Of a stretch of 64,000 bases of DNA, positions 44,405 through 52,037 are shown piece after piece. The DNA is from Saccharopolyspora spinosa NRRL 18395 (GTDB lineage: Bacteria > Actinomycetota > Actinomycetes > Mycobacteriales > Pseudonocardiaceae). Both the position numbers and the translations under genes were made by a program. Each line of letters starts with the position of its first letter. Within the stretch, counting starts at the first letter, position 1. A model generated the notes under the pieces. That model was not told the origin of the DNA. It saw nothing but the letters and a program-made list of their open reading frames with translations, and made no database searches. The stretch is from positions 1,833,654-1,897,653 of the forward strand of contig NZ_GL877878.1 in NCBI RefSeq assembly GCF_000194155.1, written 5' to 3'.

Positions 44405-44979
44405 CGCACTGGACCAAGTTGAACTACGTCGTCGTGGACGTCGAGGGCAACGGCCAGCAGCCGCCGGACCTCGTGGAGCTGGCCGCGGTGCCGATCGTTG
44501 ACGGGATCATCGGCGAGCCGAAGAGCTGGCTGGTTCGTCCCGACCAGCCGATCACGCACTTCGCCAAGAGGATTCACGGGATCACCAACGAGAAGGTGGC
44601 CGACTCGCCGGTCTTCGCCTACATCGAAGCGGACGTGCTCAAGGCGCTGGACGCCTCGGCCCTGATCGCGCACAACGCCCATGTCGATGTCGGTGTTCTT
44701 CAGCGCAAGCTCGGTGACTGGGAGTGTCCCGAGGTGTTCGACACGCTCAAGCTCGCCCGGCGCCTGCTGCCCGGAAGGAAGACGTACAAGCTCGGATCGC
44801 TTGTCGAAGAGTTCGAGCTTGATCACGGCCTCGACGGTGAAGACCGGCCGCACCGCGCCACGTACGACGCCATCGTGACAGCCCGGCTGTTCGTTCATCT
44901 CGCAGGCCGGCGGAGCGTCGAAGAACTCAGGGATCAGCCGACAGGGGGTGATCGTGATGACGAGCCAGCTCTTTTCTAG
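44401..44979 (+). CDS. DEDDh 3'-5' exonuclease (DnaQ-like)
   Basis: A 192-residue single-domain nuclease. All catalytic residues are visible: Asp13 and Glu15 in VVVDVEGNG, Asp96 in AHNAHVDVGVL, His151 and Asp156 in PHRATYDAIVTA. It removes nucleotides from the 3' end of DNA or RNA. It overlaps the radical SAM gene by 4 nt and the aldo/keto reductase gene by 23 nt. A free-standing exonuclease in this position suggests that the pathway touches nucleic acid or nucleotides. Confidence 0.88.
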   Translation: MTHWTKLNYVVVDVEGNGQQPPDLVELAAVPIVDGIIGEPKSWLVRPDQPITHFAKRIHGITNEKVADSPVFAYIEADVLKALDASALIAHNAHVDVGVLQRKLGDWECPEVFDTLKLARRLLPGRKTYKLGSLVEEFELDHGLDGEDRPHRATYDAIVTARLFVHLAGRRSVEELRDQPTGGDRDDEPALF

Positions 44980-45823
44980 CGGCAGGCGCATCGGCTTCGG
45001 CTCCATGCAGCTCACCGGCCCTGGCCATTGGGCCGCACCGGACAACCCGGACCAGGCCATGCAGGTACTCCGCGATGCGGTCGACGCAGGCGTGACACAC
45101 ATCGACACGGCCGACGCCTACGGCCCGTTCACCGCAGAGAAGTACATCCGCAAGGCGTTGCACCCTTACCGCGACGGCTTGGTCATCGCCACCAAGGGCG
45201 GGCTCACTCGTCAAGGTCCCGACCGGTGGGCACCGTGTGGGCGGCCGGAGTACCTGCGCCAGTGCGTCGAGATGAGTCTCCGGCGGCTCCAGGTCGAACG
45301 GATCGACCTGTACTACCTCCACCGCATCGACCCGGCCGTCGCGATGGAAGATCAGCTCGCTGTTCTACGGGACATGCAAGTTGAAGGAAAGATCCACCAC
45401 ATCGGACTGTCCAAGGTGGACGTCGGTCAGATTCGCAAGGCCAGCGAGCTGGTTGACGTCGTGGCCGTCCAGAACAAGTACAGCGCGAGCAACCGGCTAT
45501 TCGAGGAAGTTCTCCGATACTGCGACGACGCCGGTATCGCCTTCGTGCCGTACGCCCCGCTGGCATCCGGTCGGCTCGCAGAGCCTCACGGTGTGTTGCG
45601 CGGACTGGCTACCCAGTACGACGCGACACCTGCCCAGCTCGCGCTGGCGTGGCTGTTGCACCGGTCCCCGGTGATGATGCCGATCCCTGGAACCAGTAGC
45701 AGTGCGCGCCTTCACGAGAACCTGGCAGCCCATCAGATCGACCTCACCCGCGAAGACATGGCCGCTATCGAAGAGGCGGCCACCAAGACTGCGCGGTCAG
45801 AAGTCGGTAGGGGGCAAGGATGA
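44957..45823 (+). CDS. Aldo/keto reductase
   Basis: About 288 residues from ATG 44957, which has AGGGGG 8 nt upstream; GTG 44948 is possible. The catalytic tetrad is visible: Asp and Tyr in HIDTADAYG, Lys in VIATKGGL, and His in LYYLHRID. The NADPH pocket is at the C-terminal end (PIPGTSSSARLHENL). It reduces an aldehyde or ketone. The stop overlaps the kinase ATG (ATGA). Confidence 0.9.
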   Translation: MTSQLFSSGRRIGFGSMQLTGPGHWAAPDNPDQAMQVLRDAVDAGVTHIDTADAYGPFTAEKYIRKALHPYRDGLVIATKGGLTRQGPDRWAPCGRPEYLRQCVEMSLRRLQVERIDLYYLHRIDPAVAMEDQLAVLRDMQVEGKIHHIGLSKVDVGQIRKASELVDVVAVQNKYSASNRLFEEVLRYCDDAGIAFVPYAPLASGRLAEPHGVLRGLATQYDATPAQLALAWLLHRSPVMMPIPGTSSSARLHENLAAHQIDLTREDMAAIEEAATKTARSEVGRGQG

Positions 45824-46470
45824 ACCTCCGGACCTCTTCTGACCGCGGGCGCGGCTTGTTCGTCAGCGTCGACGGACCAGGCGGCGCGGGCAAGACCACG
45901 ATCGTTCGGCACTTGGCCCAGCTACTCCTTACCGAAGGCCACCAGGTCCATGTGACCGCCGAACCGTCGAGCGGGCCTATCGGGAAGCTGGCGTGCGACT
46001 TGACGCCGACCGTCACCGGTCACGCGCTCGCCTGCTTGTACGCGGCCGACCGGTACCACCACGTTGAGACGGAGATCAAGCCGCTCCTGAAGAACGGCCA
46101 CCTCGTCATCTCTGATCGGTACGTGGCGTCCGGCCTGGTTGTCCAGCGGTTCGACGGTGTTGACCCCGTGTTCTTGTGGCAGCTCAACGAGGAGGCTGAA
46201 CGGCCGGACCTCGTGGTCATCCTCGAAGCAGACCCGGATGTGATCGCTGAGCGGCTGGAGGCGCGCGGACCGCACAACCGCTTCCAGCACACACCCGGCA
46301 GCAGCCACACCGAGGCCGTCTTCTACAGGCAGGCAACGGAAACGTTGGAAGAAGCGGGCTTCGCCGTGCTCGCCCTGGACTGTTCCAGTCGGCCACCCGA
46401 GCAGTCCGCGGCGATCATCGCTGGCGAGCTGACGGCGCTTCTCGCTCCGAGCGAAGCGGTCAGCGGATGA
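45820..46470 (+). CDS. dTMP kinase-like nucleotide kinase
   Basis: A 216-residue P-loop kinase: Walker A DGPGGAGKTT (residues 18-27), the DRY-type motif SDRYVASGLVVQRFDG, and the lid EARGPHNRFQ. The family phosphorylates dTMP to dTDP. It is unlikely to be the only copy in the cell, so here it may have a specialised substrate such as a modified nucleotide. ATG overlaps the reductase stop, and the stop overlaps the next ATG (ATGA on both sides). Confidence 0.85.
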   Translation: MNLRTSSDRGRGLFVSVDGPGGAGKTTIVRHLAQLLLTEGHQVHVTAEPSSGPIGKLACDLTPTVTGHALACLYAADRYHHVETEIKPLLKNGHLVISDRYVASGLVVQRFDGVDPVFLWQLNEEAERPDLVVILEADPDVIAERLEARGPHNRFQHTPGSSHTEAVFYRQATETLEEAGFAVLALDCSSRPPEQSAAIIAGELTALLAPSEAVSG

Positions 46471-46823
46471 ACCCGCCGATCAACAACGAGGATGCCCTTC
46501 GTCGTTACCCGGAGCTTCAGCAGCTCGTCACCGTTCGAGAAGTCGGCTGGGTCTTCCGCCCGATCCAGGACCAGGACGGCCCGCTGGAAGGCATCGCAGG
46601 AAGCTTCAGCCGCAACCAGTACACGGACGCCATCTTCATCTTCGACCGCACCAACGTCAGCGCGGCCCGCGTGCTCGATGACGCTTACGGCGGCGGGTGC
46701 GTGTGGTCGAAGGAAGGTTCCGACCTTCAAGAGGTCGTCTACGAGCTGCTTGGACTGCCTGAGCCAGGTGATCCGGGAGCGCCCTATCTCGTCAAGCGCT
46801 CCAGCCTCCTGTGGACCCCGTGA
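46467..46823 (+). CDS. Hypothetical protein of the radical SAM operon
   Basis: A 118-residue protein. It contains VGWVFRPIQDQDGPLEGIAG, YTDAIFIFDRTNVSAARVLD and SDLQEVVYELLGLPEPG. It is soluble, with no known motif. Both ends overlap neighbours by 1-4 nt, so it is a true member of the operon. Function unknown. Confidence 0.75.
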   Translation: MNPPINNEDALRRYPELQQLVTVREVGWVFRPIQDQDGPLEGIAGSFSRNQYTDAIFIFDRTNVSAARVLDDAYGGGCVWSKEGSDLQEVVYELLGLPEPGDPGAPYLVKRSSLLWTP

Positions 46824-47428
46824 TGACCGCCGTCGTTCAAGGTGAGCTGCCCGTCCAGAACGAGGTTCCCCGGATGCGTGAAGAGCCTCAGTTCTTGGCG
46901 GCGCTCGACCTGGTGGCGCTTCCTACGGCCGTGCCCGTTGCCCGGATGTTCATCGCTGACACCCTGCGTCGGTGGCACGCCTTGTTCATCGAGGACCACA
47001 TGGAGGCCGTCGCCGTCGAGCTGGTATCGCTCAGCGTCCAGGCCACCAGCCCAGCCGAGGATACGAGCTGGACCGACATCACCGAACTCAACCCGATTAC
47101 GCTCCGTCTGCTGGGCTACCAGCGGCACATCGTCTTCGAGGTCACCGACGCCCACCCTGAAGCCTTTGAGATCACCGAGGACACCGAGCTGCGTGAAGAC
47201 AGCGGCATCGGCCTGGTCGACGGGCTCGCGAACAGGTGGGGATCATTCGTCGCGCCGCGGGGCCGAGTGATCTGGGCTGAGCTGGCCGTATACGAGCGCA
47301 CGAAGGCAGGGCTGCCCAAGCGCGACCGCAAGCCGACGCCTTACCCGCGAGGTTCCATCTCCCCGCCGGCCTCAGCCGCAGATGTCAAGCTTCTCCGCCG
47401 AGTCCGAGACGGCCTAGAAAAATTGTAG
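46823..47428 (+). CDS. HATPase-like (RsbW-type) ATP-binding protein
   Basis: About 201 residues from ATG 46823 (overlaps the upstream stop; GTG 46811 also open). The layout is that of actinomycete anti-sigma-type ATP-binding proteins: ALPTAVPVARMFIADTLRRW, N-box position VAVELVSLSVQATS, HIVFEVTDAHPEAF and SGIGLVDGLANRWGSF. The N-box Asn is replaced by Ser (ELVSLSV where ELVTNAV is usual), so ATP or Mg binding may be weakened. Such proteins accompany WhiJ-like XRE/DUF5753 regulators. It is the last gene of the operon. Confidence 0.72.
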   Translation: MTAVVQGELPVQNEVPRMREEPQFLAALDLVALPTAVPVARMFIADTLRRWHALFIEDHMEAVAVELVSLSVQATSPAEDTSWTDITELNPITLRLLGYQRHIVFEVTDAHPEAFEITEDTELREDSGIGLVDGLANRWGSFVAPRGRVIWAELAVYERTKAGLPKRDRKPTPYPRGSISPPASAADVKLLRRVRDGLEKL

Positions 47429-47471
47429 CCTCCCGCGCTAGGCCAAGTGCTCCTCGCGGACACATGGCACC

Positions 47472-47545
47472 CCCTGACTGACCCTTTCCGGGTAAGCATC
47501 TGTGGCTCTGGGTAGTCGTCGTGGCTGCGGCTGGTGCGTGTGGCG
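47472..47545 (-). pseudogene. Inverted scrap of a serine recombinase 5' end
   Basis: Read on the minus strand this gives HDDYPEPQMLTRKGSVRG, close to HDHPQRPTVTRKGSVKE just before the recombinase catalytic domain at 49960-50010. The DNA TTACCCGGAAAG-GTCAGTCA is shared in inverted orientation. It could be a piece of another recombinase copy or part of its attachment site. Confidence 0.45.
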
Positions 47546-47644
47546 GTGACACGCCGAAGTTGTTGTGATGCAAAGTTAAAGCGCGGAACCCCGGGTATGA
47601 ATTTGGTCCTACCACAGATCAACTTCATAGGAGTTCCGCGCCTG

Positions 47645-48469
47645 ATGAGTGTGACATACACCGCGACGTTGCCGGTACGCGACCTGACCGTGCTGTACCT
47701 GTCGAGCTTGCTGCACACCCAACGCCTGCGGTGCGGCACCCGCAAGCACCGGAGATCGCTGAGCACATACAAGCAGGCGATCCTGGTGCTGCGCTGGTTT
47801 CTCGACGGCACTCGCGTGAAACAGCTGGCCGTCGATCACACGATCAGCTCCTCCACCGCATACACCTATCTCCATGAGGGATTCGCAGTGCTCGCCGCCC
47901 AGGCTCCAGCACTGGAATCAGCACTGCTGGCAGCGAAAATCGCAGGCCACGGCCACATCTCCATCGATGGCACCCTGATCGAAACCGATCGGGTCCGTAC
48001 ACCCGGCCCCACTCGTGGCGTGGACCTGTGGTGGTCGGGAAAACACTCCAACCACGGAGGCAACATCCAGGTCATCACCGCCCCCGACGGCTGGCCGCTA
48101 TGGACCTCCCAGGTGCGCCCGGGCCGCGAGCACGACACCACCGCGCTCCGCGCCCACCCCGAAATCATGCCCGCCCTCACCGCCTGGACCAGCGATGACC
48201 TGCCCGTCCTGGGCGATTTAGGCTACGAAGGCGAATCCGGCACCATCACCGTCGCCTTCAAGAAACCGAAAGGCGGCGAACTCACCGACGACCAGAAAGC
48301 CCACAACAAGACCCACAACGGCAAACGAGCCATCGGGGAACGCGGAAACTCCGTGCTCAAAACGACCTTCAAAGCACTCCGCAACATAAGCCTGTGCCCC
48401 CGGAAAATCGGCACCATCGTCAAAGCCGCCCTCGTCATCCTTCACACCGAACACGACCGCACAACATGA
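47645..48469 (+). CDS. IS5-family transposase
   Basis: A 274-residue DDE transposase from ATG 47645. An N-terminal HTH (DGTRVKQLAVDHTISSSTAY) precedes the catalytic part: GHISIDGTLIETDR (first Asp), VLGDLGYEGESG (second Asp) and KRAIGERGNSVLKTTFKALR (Glu). The left end lies in 47540-47640, but the right terminal repeat is missing because recombinase sequence starts 4 nt after the stop. 26 nt of the same right flank recur at 49940-49965. Confidence 0.85.
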   Translation: MSVTYTATLPVRDLTVLYLSSLLHTQRLRCGTRKHRRSLSTYKQAILVLRWFLDGTRVKQLAVDHTISSSTAYTYLHEGFAVLAAQAPALESALLAAKIAGHGHISIDGTLIETDRVRTPGPTRGVDLWWSGKHSNHGGNIQVITAPDGWPLWTSQVRPGREHDTTALRAHPEIMPALTAWTSDDLPVLGDLGYEGESGTITVAFKKPKGGELTDDQKAHNKTHNGKRAIGERGNSVLKTTFKALRNISLCPRKIGTIVKAALVILHTEHDRTT

Positions 48470-48472
48470 TCA

Positions 48473-49632
48473 GGGTCAAGCAGCAAAAAGACATAGATTA
48501 CGTGATCGTCTACCACTTCAACCGAGTCTTTCGCAACACCGTTGACGCCGCGATCACCAAGCGTGATCTCAGCAAATTCGGAACTCGCATTGTCTCAACC
48601 ATCCTCGATATGGGCGAAGGACCCGAAAGCGCGATGGTCGAGTCAATCATCCACGCCGTCGACCAATACCAGTCACAAGCCAGTGGAGCAGACATCCGCT
48701 ACAAGATGGGCCAGAAAGTCAAGAACGGCGGCACGATCAGCACGCCTCCGCTCGGCTACCTCAACGTTCGCGAAGCCAAGCCCGAAGGCGGCGAGATTCG
48801 CACTATCGCTGTGGACCCGGAGCGCGGCCCGCTCATCACCAAAGGTATCGAGCTGTTCGCCAGCGGCCAGTACACCGCACAAGAAGTGCTCGACCAGATC
48901 AACGCCGCTGGCCTACGTACCCGAGGCGACCGTCGCCACTCACCGAAACCCCTCTCTCTGAGCCAGTTTTACCTGATCCTCAGTGACCGCTACTACTGCG
49001 GATTCGTCACCTACGATGACCAGGAGTACCCCGGCCGACACCAGGCGCTCATCACCGAGGAGATCTACGACCGCGTTCAGCGCGTCCTCGCCCTTCGCCG
49101 GGGCGGCGGCACCCGCGAGCGTCACCACCATCACTGGCTCAAAGGCTTGCTCTGGTGTCACCGCTGCGGCCACCGGATGCTCATCGCCAGAGGTAAGGGC
49201 AACGGGGGTATCTACTTCTACTTCTTCTGTCGGGGTCGCCAGAAGCACCTCTGCGACTTGCCGTACCTCAGTGTCGCCAAGATCGAAGCCGCAGTAGACA
49301 AGCATCTCGGCACAGTACGGCTCACTGACACCTTTCAGGCCACAGTGCGTCACCAACTTGCCGACGCTCTGTTGTTAGAGCAGGGCCACATGAGTGCGTT
49401 CAAGAAGCGTCTTGGTGCTCGGCTGGACGAGCTGGACACCAAGGAAGACGGCCTGCTCGATCTGCTCGATGACCCCGAATGGCCGCGCCAGAAGATCAAG
49501 AAGAAGCTCACGGAGATCGAACGGGAACGCACCGAGGTCCAAACCCAGCTTGCCGACACGACGAGCAGGCTGGAAGAAGGGCAGCAGTTCTTCGCCGCAG
49601 CGCTCGCCCTCCTCGCTGATCCGCAGGGCTGA
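48473..49632 (+). pseudogene. Serine recombinase, copy 1, lacking the catalytic N-terminus
   Basis: From VKQQKDIDYVIVYHFNRV to the stop at 49632 this is the large serine recombinase family: end of the resolvase domain (FGTRIVSTILDMGEGPESAM), recombinase domain (MGQKVKNGGTISTPPLGYLN), zinc ribbon (LLWCHRCGHRM... CRGRQKHLC) and coiled-coil C-terminus (DELDTKEDGLLDLLDDPE). The first ~100 residues with the catalytic Ser are absent. The open frame runs back into the IS5 end, but this is a fusion. 48473-49445 is almost identical to 50241-51213; one difference is Ala versus Asp near 49360. Confidence 0.9.
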
Positions 49633-49649
49633 TGCCGCTTAATGATCTT

Positions 49650-49853
49650 GGCCAGAGTTGCTCGCTGAAATTCCCCACTCGGGCGTGGTGGTTAGCGTAG
49701 CGGTTGCCGGGTGCCGGTGGTGGCTTGGCGGAGGGTGTCGGTGCGGGCTTGGGCCAGAGTTGCTCGCTGAAATTCCCCACTCGGGCGTGGTGGTTAGCGT
49801 AGCGGTTGCCGGGTGCCGGTGGTGGCTTGGCGGAGGGTGTCGGTGCGGGCTTG
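49650..49853. repeat. 102-bp exact tandem duplication (IS21 end)
   Basis: 49650-49751 and 49752-49853 are the same. Each contains TGCTCGCTGAAATTCCCCAC, the terminal repeat of the IS21 element, and the last codons of istB on the minus strand. Exactly two copies exist, with no spacers. Confidence 0.9.
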
Positions 49854-49932
49854 GTGGTCGCGTAGCCGGTAGGAGTCACCTTCGAGGGTGAGCACGACGG
49901 AGCGGTGCAGGAGTCGCTCGAGTAGGGGTGCG
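49854..49932 (-). pseudogene. 3' fragment of istB
   Basis: Translation gives LERLLHRSVVLTLEGDSYRL then RDHQARTDTLRQATTGTRQP (ending in the repeat before it), the proper C-terminus of IstB. It differs slightly from the other copy (VAPLLERL against VAAALLDRL), so it comes from a different IS21 copy or an end recombined with one. Confidence 0.7.
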
Positions 49933-50041
49933 ACGACTTCCGAACACGACCGCACAACATGATCACCCACAGCGACCAACCGTTACCCGGAAAGGCTCAG
50001 TCAAAGAGTACGCCACCGGCGCGAGACGTCGTAAGCGTGCC

Positions 50042-51244
50042 GTGCTCTACCTCCGCGTGTCTACACCCAGTCAGGTCAATACCGACTATAACCCCGAAGG
50101 TATCTCGATTCCCGCTCAGCGTGAGGCAGGGAAGCGCAAAGCTGACTCGCTCGACGCGGAAATTGTCCATGAGTTCGTTGAGCCAGGCCGGACAGCAACA
50201 AGCATCGACAAACGACCTACCTTCCAGGAAATGCTCGCTTGGGTCAAGCAGCAAAAAGACATAGATTACGTGATCGTCTACCACTTCAACCGAGTCTTTC
50301 GCAACACCGTTGACGCCGCGATCACCAAGCGTGATCTCAGCAAATTCGGAACTCGCATTGTCTCAACCATCCTCGATATGGGCGAAGGACCCGAAAGCGC
50401 GATGGTCGAGTCAATCATCCACGCCGTCGACCAATACCAGTCACAAGCCAGTGGAGCAGACATCCGCTACAAGATGGGCCAGAAAGTCAAGAACGGCGGC
50501 ACGATCAGCACGCCTCCGCTCGGCTACCTCAACGTTCGCGAAGCCAAGCCCGAAGGCGGCGAGATTCGCACTATCGCTGTGGACCCGGAGCGCGGCCCGC
50601 TCATCACCAAAGGTATCGAGCTGTTCGCCAGCGGCCAGTACACCGCACAAGAAGTGCTCGACCAGATCAACGCCGCTGGCCTACGTACCCGAGGCGACCG
50701 TCGCCACTCACCGAAACCCCTCTCTCTGAGCCAGTTTTACCTGATCCTCAGTGACCGCTACTACTGCGGATTCGTCACCTACGATGACCAGGAGTACCCC
50801 GGCCGACACCAGGCGCTCATCACCGAGGAGATCTACGACCGCGTTCAGCGCGTCCTCGCCCTTCGCCGGGGCGGCGGCACCCGCGAGCGTCACCACCATC
50901 ACTGGCTCAAAGGCTTGCTCTGGTGTCACCGCTGCGGCCACCGGATGCTCATCGCCAGAGGTAAGGGCAACGGGGGTATCTACTTCTACTTCTTCTGTCG
51001 GGGTCGCCAGAAGCACCTCTGCGACTTGCCGTACCTCAGTGTCGCCAAGATCGAAGCCGCAGTAGACAAGCATCTCGGCACAGTACGGCTCACTGACACC
51101 TTTCAGGCCACAGTGCGTCACCAACTTGACGACGCTCTGTTGTTAGAGCAGGGCCACATGAGTGCGTTCAAGAAGCGTCTTGGTGCTCGGCTGGACGAGC
51201 TGGACACCAAGGAGGTGCGGGCTTGGTGGTCGCGTAGCCGGTAG
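50042..51244 (+). CDS. Serine recombinase, copy 2, with catalytic domain but truncated C-terminus
   Basis: GTG 50042 starts VLYLRVSTPSQ, where the Ser of RVS is the catalytic nucleophile. The frame is open back to 49928, through 26 nt identical to the IS5 right end, so the native start may have been lost. The resolvase domain, recombinase domain and zinc ribbon are complete to DELDTKE, after which the frame runs for 10 residues into istB sequence (VRAWWSRSR). The coiled-coil end present in copy 1 is missing. A full gene can be rebuilt from the N-part of copy 2 and the C-part of copy 1. Confidence 0.85.
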   Translation: MLYLRVSTPSQVNTDYNPEGISIPAQREAGKRKADSLDAEIVHEFVEPGRTATSIDKRPTFQEMLAWVKQQKDIDYVIVYHFNRVFRNTVDAAITKRDLSKFGTRIVSTILDMGEGPESAMVESIIHAVDQYQSQASGADIRYKMGQKVKNGGTISTPPLGYLNVREAKPEGGEIRTIAVDPERGPLITKGIELFASGQYTAQEVLDQINAAGLRTRGDRRHSPKPLSLSQFYLILSDRYYCGFVTYDDQEYPGRHQALITEEIYDRVQRVLALRRGGGTRERHHHHWLKGLLWCHRCGHRMLIARGKGNGGIYFYFFCRGRQKHLCDLPYLSVAKIEAAVDKHLGTVRLTDTFQATVRHQLDDALLLEQGHMSAFKKRLGARLDELDTKEVRAWWSRSR

Positions 51245-52014
51245 GAGTCACCTTCGAGGGTGAGCACGACGGAGCGGTGCAGGAGTCGGTCGAGTAGGGC
51301 GGCGGCGACGGTGGTGTCGCCGAGGACCTCGCCCCAGGAGGCGACGCCACGGTTGCTGGTCAGCACGATGGAGGTCTTCAAATATCGTTGGGAGACAACC
51401 TGAAACAGTGCGGAGGCAGCCTCGGCGGGAAGCGGAAGGTAGCCCAGTTCATCGATTACCAACAAGGATGGGCCGTTGAAGAAGCGCATGGTGGTGGCCC
51501 AGCGGCCCTCGATCGCGGCGCGGTGGCAGCGGGCGGCGAGGTCGGCGGCGGTGGTGAAGTAGGTGCGGTAGCCGGCCTCGGCGGCTTTGCGTGCCAGCCC
51601 GACGGCGAGGTGGGTTTTGCCGAGGCCGGGTTGACCGATGAGCAGGACATTGGTGGCGGATTCGATGTAGCGGCAGGTCGCCAGCTCGTTGATGAGCTTG
51701 GGGTCGACGGCGGGGGCGGTGTCGTAGTCGAAGTCCTCCAGGGTGGCCGGGGTGGGTAGCGAGGCGAAGCGGAGCCGGCCGGCCAGGCGGCGGGCCTCGG
51801 TCGCGGACACCTCGATGCCGAAGAGACGTTCGAGTGTGGCGGTGGGGGTGAGGTCTTCGGCGGTGGCTTGATCGAGGACCCTGGGCAGCGCCTCGGCGGC
51901 GGCGTGCAGCTTCAACGTGGCCAGATGGCCGCGCAGCTGCTGGTAGAGGCTGGCCTGGCCGGCGGTTGTCGGGGTCGTCTCGTCGGTGGCGGTGGTGATT
52001 TTTGTTGCTGTCAC
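51118..52014 (-). CDS. istB: IS21 helper ATPase IstB, C-terminus fused to antisense recombinase
   Basis: From GTG 52014 a 298-residue frame. Native IstB runs to about 51213: NVLLIGQPGLGKTHLAVGLA (Walker A), SLLVIDELGYLPL (Walker B), TSIVLTSNRGVASWGEVLGD and VVLTLEGDSYRLRDHQART. The last ~30 residues read antisense through the recombinase and are not native. IstB is an AAA+ ATPase that assists IstA in target choice. It lies 23 nt after istA. Confidence 0.88.
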   Translation of the reverse strand: MTATKITTATDETTPTTAGQASLYQQLRGHLATLKLHAAAEALPRVLDQATAEDLTPTATLERLFGIEVSATEARRLAGRLRFASLPTPATLEDFDYDTAPAVDPKLINELATCRYIESATNVLLIGQPGLGKTHLAVGLARKAAEAGYRTYFTTAADLAARCHRAAIEGRWATTMRFFNGPSLLVIDELGYLPLPAEAASALFQVVSQRYLKTSIVLTSNRGVASWGEVLGDTTVAAALLDRLLHRSVVLTLEGDSYRLRDHQARTSLVSSSSSRAPRRFLNALMWPCSNNRASSSW

Positions 52015-52037
52015 TGGGTTTTCCTTTCTCTGGCGTG

